This document shows, piece by piece, positions 44,089 to 53,045 of a stretch of 64,000 nucleotides of DNA. A program made the position numbers and the translations under genes. The stretch is from assembly GCF_037023755.1 (NCBI RefSeq), contig NZ_CP146100.1:2296501-2360500 (forward strand), written 5' to 3'. The DNA comes from Saccharopolyspora sp. SCSIO 74807. GTDB taxonomy: Bacteria; Actinomycetota; Actinomycetes; Mycobacteriales; Pseudonocardiaceae. The number at the start of each line of letters is the position of its first letter. Position 1 is the stretch's first letter. Below the pieces are notes generated by a model. That model was not told the DNA's origin, made no database searches, and saw nothing but the letters and a program-made list of their open reading frames with translations.

Positions 44089-44469
44089 CTACGCTGCCCG
44101 GCGAGGTTGTCGCTGGTCAGCCGTCGTTGCGCTGTCCGATGCGTCGGTGTCGGCCAGGGCCGGTTGCTCATCGTCGGTCTCGTCCTCCAACATCTCTGCC
44201 GCGAGGCTGGCGACCACTTGCGCGAGCTTGTGGATATCTGGTGGATCGCGGCGGACACCGCGAACGACCAGGTTCTGGCCGGTCCGGCGGGCGTTGCCTC
44301 GCCTTCGCGTCTTCCTGGCTGATGCGCTGGCGTTGCCCCGCGGCTGGGGTTCGGTCGGAACCGTAACGCCGGCGCTGTCGTCGACGTGGGGCAACTTGGC
44401 GACGTTGCCGGGTTCGTGTTCGCCTCCATCGGTTGAGGCGTGCTGGGCGTGGGGTTCGTCGGGGCACAT
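44089..44469 (-). CDS. hypothetical island protein
   Basis: 126 residues from ATG 44469 (AAAGG 8 nt upstream). The first half is polar and probably disordered (HASTDGGEHEPGNVAKLPHV). The second half has DPPDIHKLAQVVASLAAEML, a short helix pattern seen in small proteins that accompany serine recombinases in actinobacterial elements, followed by an acidic tail. Directly precedes the resolvase-like gene (77 bp). Function unknown. Confidence 0.55.
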   Translation of the reverse strand: MCPDEPHAQHASTDGGEHEPGNVAKLPHVDDSAGVTVPTEPQPRGNASASARKTRRRGNARRTGQNLVVRGVRRDPPDIHKLAQVVASLAAEMLEDETDDEQPALADTDASDSATTADQRQPRRAA

Positions 44470-44944
44470 GAGCGCACCTTTCGAGCCCGCGAGCCCGCTG
44501 CCGAGCGGGAGGTCGCGGGCGCTGGTCGGCCGGTTGGGCAACCGTCGACGCAGCGGACACACCCCAGCCGGGTCACCCGCGGCCCTTACCACGGGGGCTT
44601 GATCGGGCGCGGGCACGCGCCATGACGCGCGCTGTGGTGGCTGGGGGTGTCGGCGTGGGCGATCAGTGGGACTTCGACTCCCCGACTGCTCTCGGGCACT
44701 CATCGGGGCCAGTACTCCACCGACCGACTGGACCTCGGCGCCCCGGGGCACACCCGTACGGGAAGCGCTCGGTACTGGGTGGGCGGCGCGGGACGGTCGA
44801 CGCGCGGTCCAGATTTCAGTAAGCGGGATCAGGCGGTCTCACTCTGTTGATTCGCAATCACGATTCAGCTCGTAGCTCGTACTCCCTTCCCGATAGCGCG
44901 TTATGGCGTTGGGGACGCGACGTTTCGGATCGTCCTCGTTTCGG
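44470..44944. other. 475-bp stretch without a convincing gene
   Basis: Between the methyltransferase stop and the next minus-strand start. Short frames on both strands have no ribosome site and no family resemblance. It may hold the promoter of the recombination gene group. Confidence 0.5.
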
Positions 44945-45997
44945 TCAGGCCGCCTCTCCGGCGTCGCTGGGTAGTTCACCGAGCAGCCGACGAATGAATA
45001 TGTCGTGATAATCCGGCCGCAGGTCAATTCCTTGGAAGGATCGGCCCAACTGTCGCGCGGCGAGGCCCGTCGTGCCAGCGCCAGAGAAGGGGTCGAGAAT
45101 GCGGCCGTTTTCCGGGCAGCCCACCGCGATACACCGCTGCGGAAGGTCGACCGGAAACGGAGCACAGTGCGCATCCGGCAACGGTCGTGTGGAGAGCGAC
45201 CAGACGTCGCCGACATTCTTCCCGGTTCCCCGCGGCTGCCACGGGGACCGGACCGTGTGCGGCTTGTTGCCCCCACGATGGTTCTTCCGATGCTCCGGAC
45301 GGCTCTGCGACAACGGTTCGAGCGCGCGGGCTGCGTCGAAGTAGTAATCCGGCTGCTTCACCAAGAAGAAAACCATCTCGTAGCGCGCGGAGAATCGATC
45401 CGATGCCGGGTCCGGTATGCCGTTGGGCTTGTGCCAGACCATCGCGTTGCGAATAATCCACCCGTCGTGTTGCAAGGCGAGAGCAGCCCGCCACGGAATT
45501 CCCATAAGGCTTTTGTGACGAACGATCGAGGTGGTCTCTTCGTTCGTTATTTTGCGCGTGCTTCCCGTGCCGCTGTTGTGGTAGCTAAAACCATCTCGGA
45601 GATTGAGCCAGTACGTTCCCCGTGGGGTCAGCAAGCGCCAGACTTCCGCGCTCACCTTCCGCAGCCGATCAACGTAATCATCGATCGTCGGCTCCAGGCC
45701 ATATTGCCTATCATGCGCAAGAGCGCCGCACTTCCTGCAACGCTTGTTCACGCTCGAACGAAGCCACGAGGATGTACGTTTCTTGGTAGTCCGGCGTTGA
45801 TGGGGTGTTGTTCCCAAGGTATGTCGGCATTCCGGGTTTCCGCCGATCCAGACCGCAGTTCCGTAATCACGCAATCCCCAGTGGGGCGGCGAGGTGACGA
45901 CACAATCCACCGAGGCACTGGACATCGATTCCATGACCTGAAGTGCATCGCCAACATGCAATTCGATGGCGTCCTTACGATAGTAGAGCCTGTTCAC
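44945..45997 (-). CDS. site-specific DNA methyltransferase (beta-type, SPPHW; probably N4-cytosine)
   Basis: 350 residues, GTG 45997 overlapping the stop of the upstream pseudogene by 3 nt. Motif IV TSPPHWGLRDYGTAVW near residue 36, motif I (SAM) DPFSGAGTTGLAARQLG near 308, so the order IV...I is the beta class. Ser-Pro-Pro with an aromatic residue nearby is usual for N4-cytosine or mixed N4/N6 enzymes. A Cys-x2-Cys (KRCRKCGAL) lies in the insert after motif IV. No restriction endonuclease is seen next to it, so it looks like an orphan that may protect the element. Codon usage is noticeably less GC-rich than the core genes. Confidence 0.88.
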   Translation of the reverse strand: MNRLYYRKDAIELHVGDALQVMESMSSASVDCVVTSPPHWGLRDYGTAVWIGGNPECRHTLGTTPHQRRTTKKRTSSWLRSSVNKRCRKCGALAHDRQYGLEPTIDDYVDRLRKVSAEVWRLLTPRGTYWLNLRDGFSYHNSGTGSTRKITNEETTSIVRHKSLMGIPWRAALALQHDGWIIRNAMVWHKPNGIPDPASDRFSARYEMVFFLVKQPDYYFDAARALEPLSQSRPEHRKNHRGGNKPHTVRSPWQPRGTGKNVGDVWSLSTRPLPDAHCAPFPVDLPQRCIAVGCPENGRILDPFSGAGTTGLAARQLGRSFQGIDLRPDYHDIFIRRLLGELPSDAGEAA

Positions 45998-46775
45998 GCG
46001 ACACCTCGTTCGGGAGTTTCTTCGCGACGTGCGGTTGCGGGGAGGCGGAAAACGAGCACGTCAAGATGAGCAGAGATGGCGGTCGTGGGGCCGTGAATAT
46101 CTGTGCTTTCCGGGAGGCGCCCCGCGCGGCTGACGATTCTCGGGCGCACCCGGTTTCCTCGAATGGGCGCGGTCAGGGCGATGCAGTGGTCGGCGGGGAC
46201 GAGACCGATCGCGTCGGCGGCGTCGTGGATCTTGCCGGGCAGGTCGAGCAGCCGGCCGTGACGGCGCCACGGGCGGCAGGTGATGACGATGTGCCCGCCG
46301 GGCCAGACCCAGTCGGCGACGGCGTCCAAGTCCTCATACAGCCCGACCAGCACCCGGCTGGGGTCGCTGCGCGGGGTGTGCCGTAGCCCCGTGAACACGA
46401 GGTCGACGGCACCGGGCAGCTCGGCGGCGCGGGGGTCGTCGACGCTGTCCAACAGGGTCGCGGGCCGACCGGGCCGGCGAGGCGGGCGAGGTCGAGGTTG
46501 GCTTCCAAGGCGGATTCCCACCGAGGATCGGCGGGCAGGCCGAGCGCGTCCCGGCCCGCCCGGAGGGCTTCGGCCAGGACCAGTCCCGGTCCCGGGTTCG
46601 GGTCGCAGATGGTGTCGCCGGGAGCGGTGTAGGTAGTGATGATCTGCCGCGCGACCTCCGGGGTCAGTGCGGTATCGCTGCGGGTGGCCCCGACGTGTCG
46701 GTCCGCGACCTGCTGGGCAGGGGTGGTGCGGCCGGTGTCCCAGACGCTGCCGGGGCGCAGGGCGGTCTTAGGCAT
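45994..46775 (-). pseudogene. methylase-like gene with frameshift
   Basis: Opens at ATG 46775 (MPKTALRPGSVWDTGRTTPA, then ITTYTAPGDTICDPNPGPGL, a SAM-motif I-like loop near residue 47, ALRAGRDALGLPADPRWE). Near 46455-46485, inside a GGCCCGGTCGGCCC stretch, the coding frame jumps to another frame that continues to 45994 (LLDSVDDPRAAELPGAVDLV, WVWPGGHIVITCRPWRRHGR). The two parts fit one methyltransferase-like protein of ~260 residues without a clear catalytic NPPY/SPPY motif. One indel, real or a sequencing error. Confidence 0.6.
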
Positions 46776-47600
46776 GGCGGACCTCCGGAAGCGGGGTCGA
46801 ACGACGGAACACGGAGGCGGTGGTGTGGATGCGGCGGTGGCCGCCGAGAGCGATCTCCCGGCGCCTGCGCCGGGTCGCCGGCCGAGGGGAGGACGGGGGT
46901 TCGTGAACCAGGATCAGCCGGTCGCTCAAGATCAATCCGGCCAATGCCGCGGCCCGCGACAACTGCCCCGAATGGCCCACTCGCGCCCGGTGATCGCTAC
47001 TGTGCGTGAGTACGACGACGGTGCCGGCAGGAGCTAGCGCGGCCGTGAAGTCCGCCATCGCGAACGGGTCCGCGGGCTGCTCGGACCAGCCCGTAATGAT
47101 CAACTCGAAGCCGTCGGAACCCGGACCGGACTGCTCGCCGGGGACTGCCGGTCGGTCGGGTTCGCGACGGGATCGGTCGTGTCGCCGCCCCGGGGTCCGA
47201 GTCCGGACCCGGACCCCGGGGCGGCAGGCAGCTCCCCACCCGCCGCGGCGAATTCCTGATCGCTGTGAGACCGGAAGTCCGGATCGGTGGTCGCGCCGCG
47301 GCCGAGTCGGAGGACGGACTCCACGAGTCGGTCCCGACGCGTCCGGCTCGAACCGGTCGTCGGGGACTCGGGGGCTGCGAGCATGATCCGGTCTCCGGGC
47401 GCGGTGTAGGTGGTGGTGATCATCGAGACCGCGGCGGTGACGATCTCGTCGGCGTCTGCGGCGGGGTCGACAAGGCACAGCCGCACCGTCGCCGACACCG
47501 GCGGGCCTGTGCGTTCGCGGACCACCCCAATGCGAGGGCTCGGTTCGTGGCTGTCGGGGGTGTCGGGAGGCGGTACCTCCGGGAGCGGGAGGGCAGACAT
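46768..47600 (-). pseudogene. second methylase-like gene with frameshift
   Basis: ATG 47600 with GGAG 8 nt upstream (MSALPLPEVPPPDTPDSHEP), then TAAVSMITTTYTAPGDRIML, which mirrors the ITTYTAPGD motif of the next gene, so the two are related. The frame ends at 47100, but the family continuation (GFELIITGWSEQPADPFAMA, ALAPAGTVVVLTHSSDHRAR) is in another frame down to 46768. Indel between about 47120 and 47230, near a 15-bp inverted repeat. Overlaps the next gene's start by 8 nt. Confidence 0.55.
47184..47225. repeat. 15-bp perfect inverted repeat
   Basis: Arms GCCGCCCCGGGGTCC (47184-47198) and GGACCCCGGGGCGGC (47211-47225) with a 12-nt loop GAGTCCGGACCC. A very stable hairpin inside the disrupted methylase-like gene, near where its frame breaks. 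Confidence 0.9.
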
Positions 47601-47746
47601 CGCGTGCTCCGGTGATCGGTCGGTCTTGCCAAGGACACCCCTGAAGTCCGCGAAAACGGCCTCGATTCGCCACCGGCCTCCAAGATTTTTTTGAAGAGTT
47701 CTCAGCCGGAGTGGACACCTAGCGTCACTGGCTTCGTCTCCGCTTA

Positions 47747-47778
47747 GTTGATCTTGAGATGGCCTATGCAAGATCAAC
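47747..47778. promoter_or_regulatory. inverted repeat, possible operator
   Basis: GTTGATCTTG (47747-47756) and CAAGATCAAC (47769-47778), a perfect 10-bp inverted repeat with 12-nt spacer, upstream of the methylase-like gene start and in the AT-richer control region of the island. Confidence 0.6.
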
Positions 47779-47887
47779 GGCCGCTCCGGCTGGCGGGGGC
47801 CAGTAGAGCCCGCGGTGGGCTTGTCCAAGATCGTCCCGGAAATTTCTCAAGATCCTTTTTCTTGTTCCGTCTCTCCGTCTGCTCGGG

Positions 47888-48022
47888 ATGACAGCAACGG
47901 AACAGCGTCTGACTAACGCCGCAGCGCACAGGATTGCTGTTCGTCTAGATCGCGATCTTGAAGTTGCTCAGAAGATGATCTTCTTGTTCCGGAACAAGAA
48001 GATCATTTTAGTTTCGTCTTAG
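47888..48022 (+). CDS. possible 44-residue peptide overlapping the large palindrome
   Basis: ATG 47888 to TAG 48022, too short for usual gene lists. Starts MTATEQRLTNAAAHRIAVRL and ends FLFRNKKIILVSS. The weak CGGG upstream is not a good ribosome site. Its 3' third is the 32-bp palindrome. It could be a leader peptide of the downstream gene or chance. Confidence 0.25.
   Translation: MTATEQRLTNAAAHRIAVRLDRDLEVAQKMIFLFRNKKIILVSS
47975..48006. promoter_or_regulatory. perfect 32-bp palindrome
   Basis: Half ATGATCTTCTTGTTCC (47975-47990) is followed at once by its reverse complement (47991-48006), no spacer and no mismatch. Downstream ATTTTAGTTT gives it a terminator-like tail on the plus strand. 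A related half, CTTTTTCTTGTTCCG, lies about 130 bp to the left near 47855. Candidate operator, attenuator or replication/transfer signal. Confidence 0.75.
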
Positions 48023-48101
48023 TACGGAACCGTGCGCTGCGCTGTTCCTCTCCTGGCCCTCTCGGCGGCGTCATCAACCGCCGTTCGAGAGGAGCCGAGC
48101 G

Positions 48102-48945
48102 ATGGCTCTCCCCACTTGTGCCGAGCACGAAGAGTGGCGACACAATCCGCTGGATGCCGCCCGTGAAGCCTTCGGCTGGCTGACCGCGGGGGATCACCCG
48201 GTGGCTGTGGACGGCCGCCTGTTCGACCACCTTCCGGCCCGGATCATCTCGGTCGACGAACTCCGGGACCTGTTGCTGGACCAGCGCTGCCCCCGCCGGG
48301 TGTGGGACCAGGTCTGGGCACACGTGATCAGCCGTGCCCGCATCGAAGGCAGCACCTGGACGATCACCGCGGTTGGGCTGGCGCTGCCCATGTTGACCCC
48401 CTTGGCGGCCCGGCTGACCGAGCGCTACGCCGACGACCCCAGCGACATCCACGCCGAGGTCCTGCGGGGGTTCCTGGACGCGCTGCACACGGTCGATCTC
48501 GCCGAGGGGCGGATCACGGTTCGGCTGCGCAGCCGCCGTCGCCAGCGCATTCCGCGACGCCCGGAACGTCACCATCGGTGATCCCGGCCCGCACCACCCG
48601 CTCACCCAGCGCTGGCAGCACCGTGAACAGCAGCTCGGCGCCGACCTACATCGAGCCACACGGACCCTGATCAGTCGCTACCCCGAAACCGTGATCTGCG
48701 CCGCGCTTCTGCTCTCGTCCTATTGGGGCCACGCGGCACGGCGATACCCACCCGACGACCAGCACCAGGGCCGCGCCCCCAACGCCACCTGGGACGACCA
48801 CGTGCCCGGCCTACCCCATCGCGACGATTTCGACCGCGAAGTCCGCAAGCGCTTCGACCTACCCCACACACGCGAACCCGACTGGAGTCCCCTCAGCAAC
48901 CTCCACGTGATCGCACGACACCGGTGGGCACCCGAGAACCCTTGA
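48102..48945 (+). pseudogene. island protein of unknown family, frameshifted
   Basis: ATG 48102 with GAGGAG upstream. First part runs to about residue 140 (DAAREAFGWLTAGDHPVAVD, LFDHLPARIISVDELRDLLL, VWAHVISRARIEGSTWTITA). Near 48525, inside CGGCTGCGCAGCCGCCGTCG, homology-like composition moves to another frame that continues to 48945 (FRDARNVTIGDPGPHHPLTQ, SRYPETVICAALLLSSYWGH, WDDHVPGLPHRDDFDREVRK). Together about 280 residues. I do not recognise the family. Third frameshifted gene within 3 kb. Confidence 0.55.
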
Positions 48946-49333
48946 TCCCCGAAATCCAGACAAGGACCAGCTCAAGTGGGCCCCGGGTCTCTGGTTACTC
49001 GACCAACCGCAAAGTAGTGATCACTCGATCGTGGCGCTGGTCGGGGCATTAGCGTCCGCACATGCGTCAGGACTGGACATCGGGCGAGCTTGTCAATCAC
49101 TCGATGCTGTACTCGGTCTATCTTTGCTGCTCAGCAGCCGTTTAAGCGCTGAGTTGGCCTGTGTGACGTGGTTTTTCCGCTCGGCCTATCACACACGGGC
49201 AGTTTCGATCGTCCGGCTATGCCGCTTCAGTGGCGCCGCACCATTGGGGACACCGGGACTATTTGTGACCACTTGCCAACTTACTGTAAGTAGCGGTCGT
49301 AGAGATGCCGCTTGACAAGACGGGTGAGATCTA
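48946..49333. other. 388-bp intergenic stretch
   Basis: Less GC-rich than neighbours. No gene, no clear hairpin seen. Lies between two convergent genes; may mark a cargo boundary inside the island. Confidence 0.5.
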
Positions 49334-51673
49334 TTAATGGACGAGGTCCAGGGCGGCTCGGATGATGCTCTCGGTGTCGAGGCCGTGGTGGCGATAGACG
49401 TCCTCGAGATCTCCGGACTGCCCAAACCGGGTCACGCCTAGGTTGTTGCTGGCCACTTGGTTGATGTTGGCTAGGAACGCGAGCGTGTGCGGGTGTCCAT
49501 CAAGGATGGTTACTATCGGTGCGGCGCGGTTGGCGGGGAATACTTGGTCGAGGATCCAGCTGGAATCGTCCCCGTTTCCACGCCGCGCTTGTAGGGCGCG
49601 GAAGAGCAATCCTGGACTGGTGACGCACACGACGTCCGCGGAGCACTCGAGTTCATCGAGGCGGTCCGCTGCTGCCAGCGCCTCGGGCAGCAGGGCGCCC
49701 ATCGCCGCGATCGTCACGGTCGGTTCGCGCGGTCGGCGCAGCGAATACGCGCCTGCGACGACTTGCTGGCGGCGGCGTTCGCGCGCTGCGGAGTCCTGTG
49801 GAACCCGCGCGAGTTTCTGGTTCACCGGTCTGGTCGAGAGCCTCAGGTAGGTGGAGCTCCCACTTGGTTGCCCCAGCCGTGCCAGCGCGGACAGCAAGCA
49901 CCATTCGACGTCGATCGCGAACGCCGGCTCGTAGGTCGTGCACCCGGGCTGTTCGATACCGATCGACGGCGTCGTAACGGACTGGTGAGCACCGCCTTCG
50001 GCGGCGAGGGTCACTCCGGATGGCGTTCCGACGAGGATAGACTGCCCACCAGCGTAGGTGCCGAACGACCACGGTTCCAGGGCACGCTCCACGAAGGGGT
50101 CGTAGAGCACGCCGATAGGTAGCAATGGTTGGTTCCACCGGCTCCATGTGGCACCCAGCTCTCCCAGCAGGCCGACGAGATTGGTCTCGGCGATGCCCAG
50201 CTCGACGTGTTGCCCTTCCGGATTTTCCCTCCAGTGCAGCATCGTCTCCGGGTCGTCGGCGAACCAGTTCGTGCCCTCGGCCGGTGACCACGTCCCCACC
50301 TTGTTCAACCAGCCGGCGAGGTTTGTCGTCGACGATACATCGGGGCTCACCGTCACTACGCGTTCTGCCGCCTGCGGTGATTCCCGCGTCAGGTCGAGCA
50401 GCGCCCGCCCCAGGGCCGCCTGGGTCGTCGCCGTCCCGCCGGGAGTCCGGCCGATGTCACTCGGCAGCGCGAACGACTGCGCCGTGGGCGGCTCGTCTCG
50501 CCGGAGGCGGGAAGCTGTCGCCGTGCACAGTCGTCCTGCGGGGCTCTTGGCTGCGAAGCGTACCCACGGGTTCTCGAGGTTTGTGCCGGTGTCCGTAGCC
50601 AGCTGGAGCATCTGCGCGCGGGTAAGCAGGGACGAGTGGTTCTGCGGGTGGCCCCGGGTGGGCAGCCCGTAGCCCTTGACCGTGTACGCGAAGATCACGG
50701 TAGGGCGCGTATCGTCGATCAGGGCGTACGCGTTGGTCAGGGCGTCGAAGTCGTGCCCGCCGAGGTTGTGGATCGCTGAGCGTAGCGCGGCATCGTCGAG
50801 CTGGTGCAGCAGGGACGCGATCTCGCCCGCCGCCGAGCCAGTGCCGGGGAGGCGCTCGCGGAGTTCCTTCGCCGTGCAGCGGAGCATGCGCTGGTACTCG
50901 GGATTGCTCATCGCGTCGATGCGAGCGCGCAGCGCGTCGCCACCGGGTTCGGTAAACAGATCCTCCAGCTGGCGACCGTACTTTGCGGTGAGCACCTGCC
51001 AGCCGGCGGACGCGAACATGCCTTCGAAGCGTCTGGCCGCGATGTCGGGGACGACCCGGTCCAGGGATTGGCGGTTGAGGTCGACGATCCACACGATTTC
51101 GCCCAGCTTGCCCACCGTCGGATCGAGGATCGCTTCCCATACCGCGCCCTCGTCCAGCTCCGCGTCACCCAGGAGCGAGTACTGCCGACCCCAGCCTGCA
51201 CCGCCGAGGTGGCTGTCGATGTACCGGCGGGCCACGGCGCCCCAGATGGGGGCAGTGGCGCCGATCCCGACGGATCCGGTCGAGTAATCGACCGGATCAG
51301 GGTCCTTCGACCGGCTCGGATAACTCTGCAGGCCGCCCAGAGAACGCAACGAGGTCAGGTAGGACTCGTCCAGCTCACCCAGGAGGTAGTTGATCGCGTG
51401 CAGCACCGGGGAGGCGTGTGGTTTCACCGAGACCCGGTCGTCCGCGGTGAGCTGGGTGAACCACAGCGAGGTCATGATCGAGACCATCGAGGCACTCGAC
51501 GCCTGGTGTCCGCCCACCTTCAGACCTGACGGATTCGGACGTACCCGGTTGGCGTGGTCGATGATCGCGGTGGACAGCCACAGCACGCGCTCCTCCACCT
51601 CGCGGAGCACATCGGGGCTGGGCCCCTCACCGCGGGCGGGAACGTCGTTGTGCGCAGGAATGACACTGGTCAT
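49334..51673 (-). CDS. transketolase-like / homodimeric pyruvate dehydrogenase E1-like protein
   Basis: 779 residues from ATG 51673 (GGAGG 10 nt upstream). TPP-binding GDAELDEGAVWEAI near 226 with NRQSLDRV about 30 residues on; N-terminal GLKVGGHQASSASMVSIMTS and SVKPHASPVLHAINYLLGEL; central HVELGIAETNLVGLLGELGA (catalytic Glu region); C-terminal EQPGCTTYEPAFAIDVEWCL. This is the long single-chain E1/transketolase layout (AceE-like), about 100 residues shorter than AceE. No E2 or E3 gene nearby, so it may be a stand-alone TPP enzyme (2-oxo acid decarboxylation or ketol transfer) and not part of a PDH complex. Divergent from an Lrp-family regulator, likely its controller. Confidence 0.75.
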   Translation of the reverse strand: MTSVIPAHNDVPARGEGPSPDVLREVEERVLWLSTAIIDHANRVRPNPSGLKVGGHQASSASMVSIMTSLWFTQLTADDRVSVKPHASPVLHAINYLLGELDESYLTSLRSLGGLQSYPSRSKDPDPVDYSTGSVGIGATAPIWGAVARRYIDSHLGGAGWGRQYSLLGDAELDEGAVWEAILDPTVGKLGEIVWIVDLNRQSLDRVVPDIAARRFEGMFASAGWQVLTAKYGRQLEDLFTEPGGDALRARIDAMSNPEYQRMLRCTAKELRERLPGTGSAAGEIASLLHQLDDAALRSAIHNLGGHDFDALTNAYALIDDTRPTVIFAYTVKGYGLPTRGHPQNHSSLLTRAQMLQLATDTGTNLENPWVRFAAKSPAGRLCTATASRLRRDEPPTAQSFALPSDIGRTPGGTATTQAALGRALLDLTRESPQAAERVVTVSPDVSSTTNLAGWLNKVGTWSPAEGTNWFADDPETMLHWRENPEGQHVELGIAETNLVGLLGELGATWSRWNQPLLPIGVLYDPFVERALEPWSFGTYAGGQSILVGTPSGVTLAAEGGAHQSVTTPSIGIEQPGCTTYEPAFAIDVEWCLLSALARLGQPSGSSTYLRLSTRPVNQKLARVPQDSAARERRRQQVVAGAYSLRRPREPTVTIAAMGALLPEALAAADRLDELECSADVVCVTSPGLLFRALQARRGNGDDSSWILDQVFPANRAAPIVTILDGHPHTLAFLANINQVASNNLGVTRFGQSGDLEDVYRHHGLDTESIIRAALDLVH

Positions 51674-51743
51674 CCGTCGTTCACCTCCGTGCGGATGCGA
51701 GCTGCGGTGGAAGTGCAGATCGATCCACAGACCAACAGAAGAC

Positions 51744-51790
51744 CGACACAAGTACAATGTGTCGAGAAAAAGTTGAGCATAATGCACAAC
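51744..51790. promoter_or_regulatory. two inverted repeats in the E1-like/lrp promoter region
   Basis: CGACAC..GTGTCG (51744-51764) and the 19-bp near-palindrome GTTGAGCAT-A-ATGCACAAC (51772-51790, 8 of 9 pairs). Both lie in the 151-bp divergent gap, as expected for an Lrp/AsnC autoregulator. Confidence 0.5.
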
Positions 51791-51824
51791 AGTCCCCTCT
51801 GTGTCTGCGGCGAGGTCGAGCACG

Positions 51825-52310
51825 ATGAGAAACGACGGCGGCATCGACGCCGTCGATGCTCGGCTGCTTATGGCGATGGCTGCGCAGCCGCGAGCCACCG
51901 TCCTGGCCCTGTCTGAGTTCCTGGGCATCTCCCGCAACACCGTGCAGGCGCGTCTAACCAAGCTGGAGCAGCGCGGAGCGCTGGCCGCCTTCGAGCGTCG
52001 CATCGATCCCGAGGCCCTGGGCTACCCTCTGCTGGCGTTCGTCACGACCGTCGTGACGCAGCGGGAACTCGACGACGTCGCCGACGCGCTGAGCTGCGTT
52101 CCAGAGGTGGTCGAAGTCCACGGACTTAGCGGTGAGGCGGATCTCTTGGTGCGCGTAGTCGCCAGGGACGCGGACGATCTGTACCGGATCGCAGGCAAGG
52201 TGCTGGCCATCCCGGGAGTCGAACGCACCAACACCGCGCTCGTCATGCGGGACATGGTCACCTACCGCCTCGCTCCACTGCTCGAACGCATCGCCGGAGA
52301 GCAGCAGTGA
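51825..52310 (+). CDS. Lrp/AsnC-family regulator
   Basis: 161 residues from ATG 51825. HTH at about 8-55 (DAVDARLLMAMAAQPRATVL, LGISRNTVQARLTKLEQRGA), RAM ligand domain with LGYPLLAFVTTVVTQRELDD and VEVHGLSGEADLLVRVVARD. An amino-acid or oxo-acid responsive regulator; the divergent TPP enzyme gene is the obvious target. Confidence 0.88.
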   Translation: MRNDGGIDAVDARLLMAMAAQPRATVLALSEFLGISRNTVQARLTKLEQRGALAAFERRIDPEALGYPLLAFVTTVVTQRELDDVADALSCVPEVVEVHGLSGEADLLVRVVARDADDLYRIAGKVLAIPGVERTNTALVMRDMVTYRLAPLLERIAGEQQ

Positions 52311-52424
52311 CTACGTTGCGACCATCTGCCGATCTGAATCGGCCTTGCTGTCTCTTCCCGTAGAACGCGGCCACGTACGCGCCATAAGGGACGATGGTGA
52401 CTGACTACGTTCTGAGGAGGTTGC

Positions 52425-52745
52425 TTGTCCACCACGGCAACACCAACTACGTCCGGTGGCGCGCGCGCCGCGGTGTACGAGCGCATCCGCGAGAACATTG
52501 CTGACGGCACGCTCCCGCCGGGTGAGTGGATCCGGGAAGGGCCGTTGGCGGTCTGCTTGGCGGCAAGAGCTAGGTCGCTCATGGTGAAGCTTTTTGAATT
52601 CGTGGCCACCCACGTCTTTGGAGCCGACGATCGCACGCGCATCCTGGCCGACCACGAACGCGGCGATAGCGCTCTCCTGCATGACGCTCGTCGTAGCTGT
52701 CTTCGTCCGGCTTGTCCTTGGCTTGCAGGAGTGTGCTCATGGTGA
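52425..52745 (+). pseudogene. gntR fragment
   Basis: TTG 52425 with a perfect GAGGAGG start signal. Residues 10-45 read GGARAAVYERIRENIADGTL, LPPGEWIREGPLA, the first helices of a GntR winged helix. At about 52570 the similarity stops before the recognition helix; the rest (RILADHERGDSALLHDARRS) is not GntR. A 5' fragment left by deletion or insertion. Confidence 0.6.
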
Positions 52746-53045
52746 CGTGCGGTCACTGCCGGAGCTGAGTCGTCACGGCCGGTCGCCGTTCATGGCTGAG
52801 CACCTGCCCGTTGCGTTGCCGCGCCGACCTGTTTCAAACGGGTGGTGACGAGTTCAGTGATCGCAACCTGGTCGTAGAGCTACGAGGCGTAGTGAACGCA
52901 GCGTGGGGGGAGCTCGTTGTGCATGCGGTAGAGCGCGGCTCGCGCAGCCCTTGCGAGCCGGTATCGCGACGACTTGTTCCGAGCGCCGCGGTTCGAGCCC
53001 AGGCGGTCGGCGTGCCGCGGGAGCGCGGCCCGCCCGCGGCAAGCG
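52746..53045. other. region without gene, likely debris
   Basis: No frame with ribosome site and family resemblance on either strand. Next to the gntR fragment, probably remnants of rearrangement. Confidence 0.45.
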
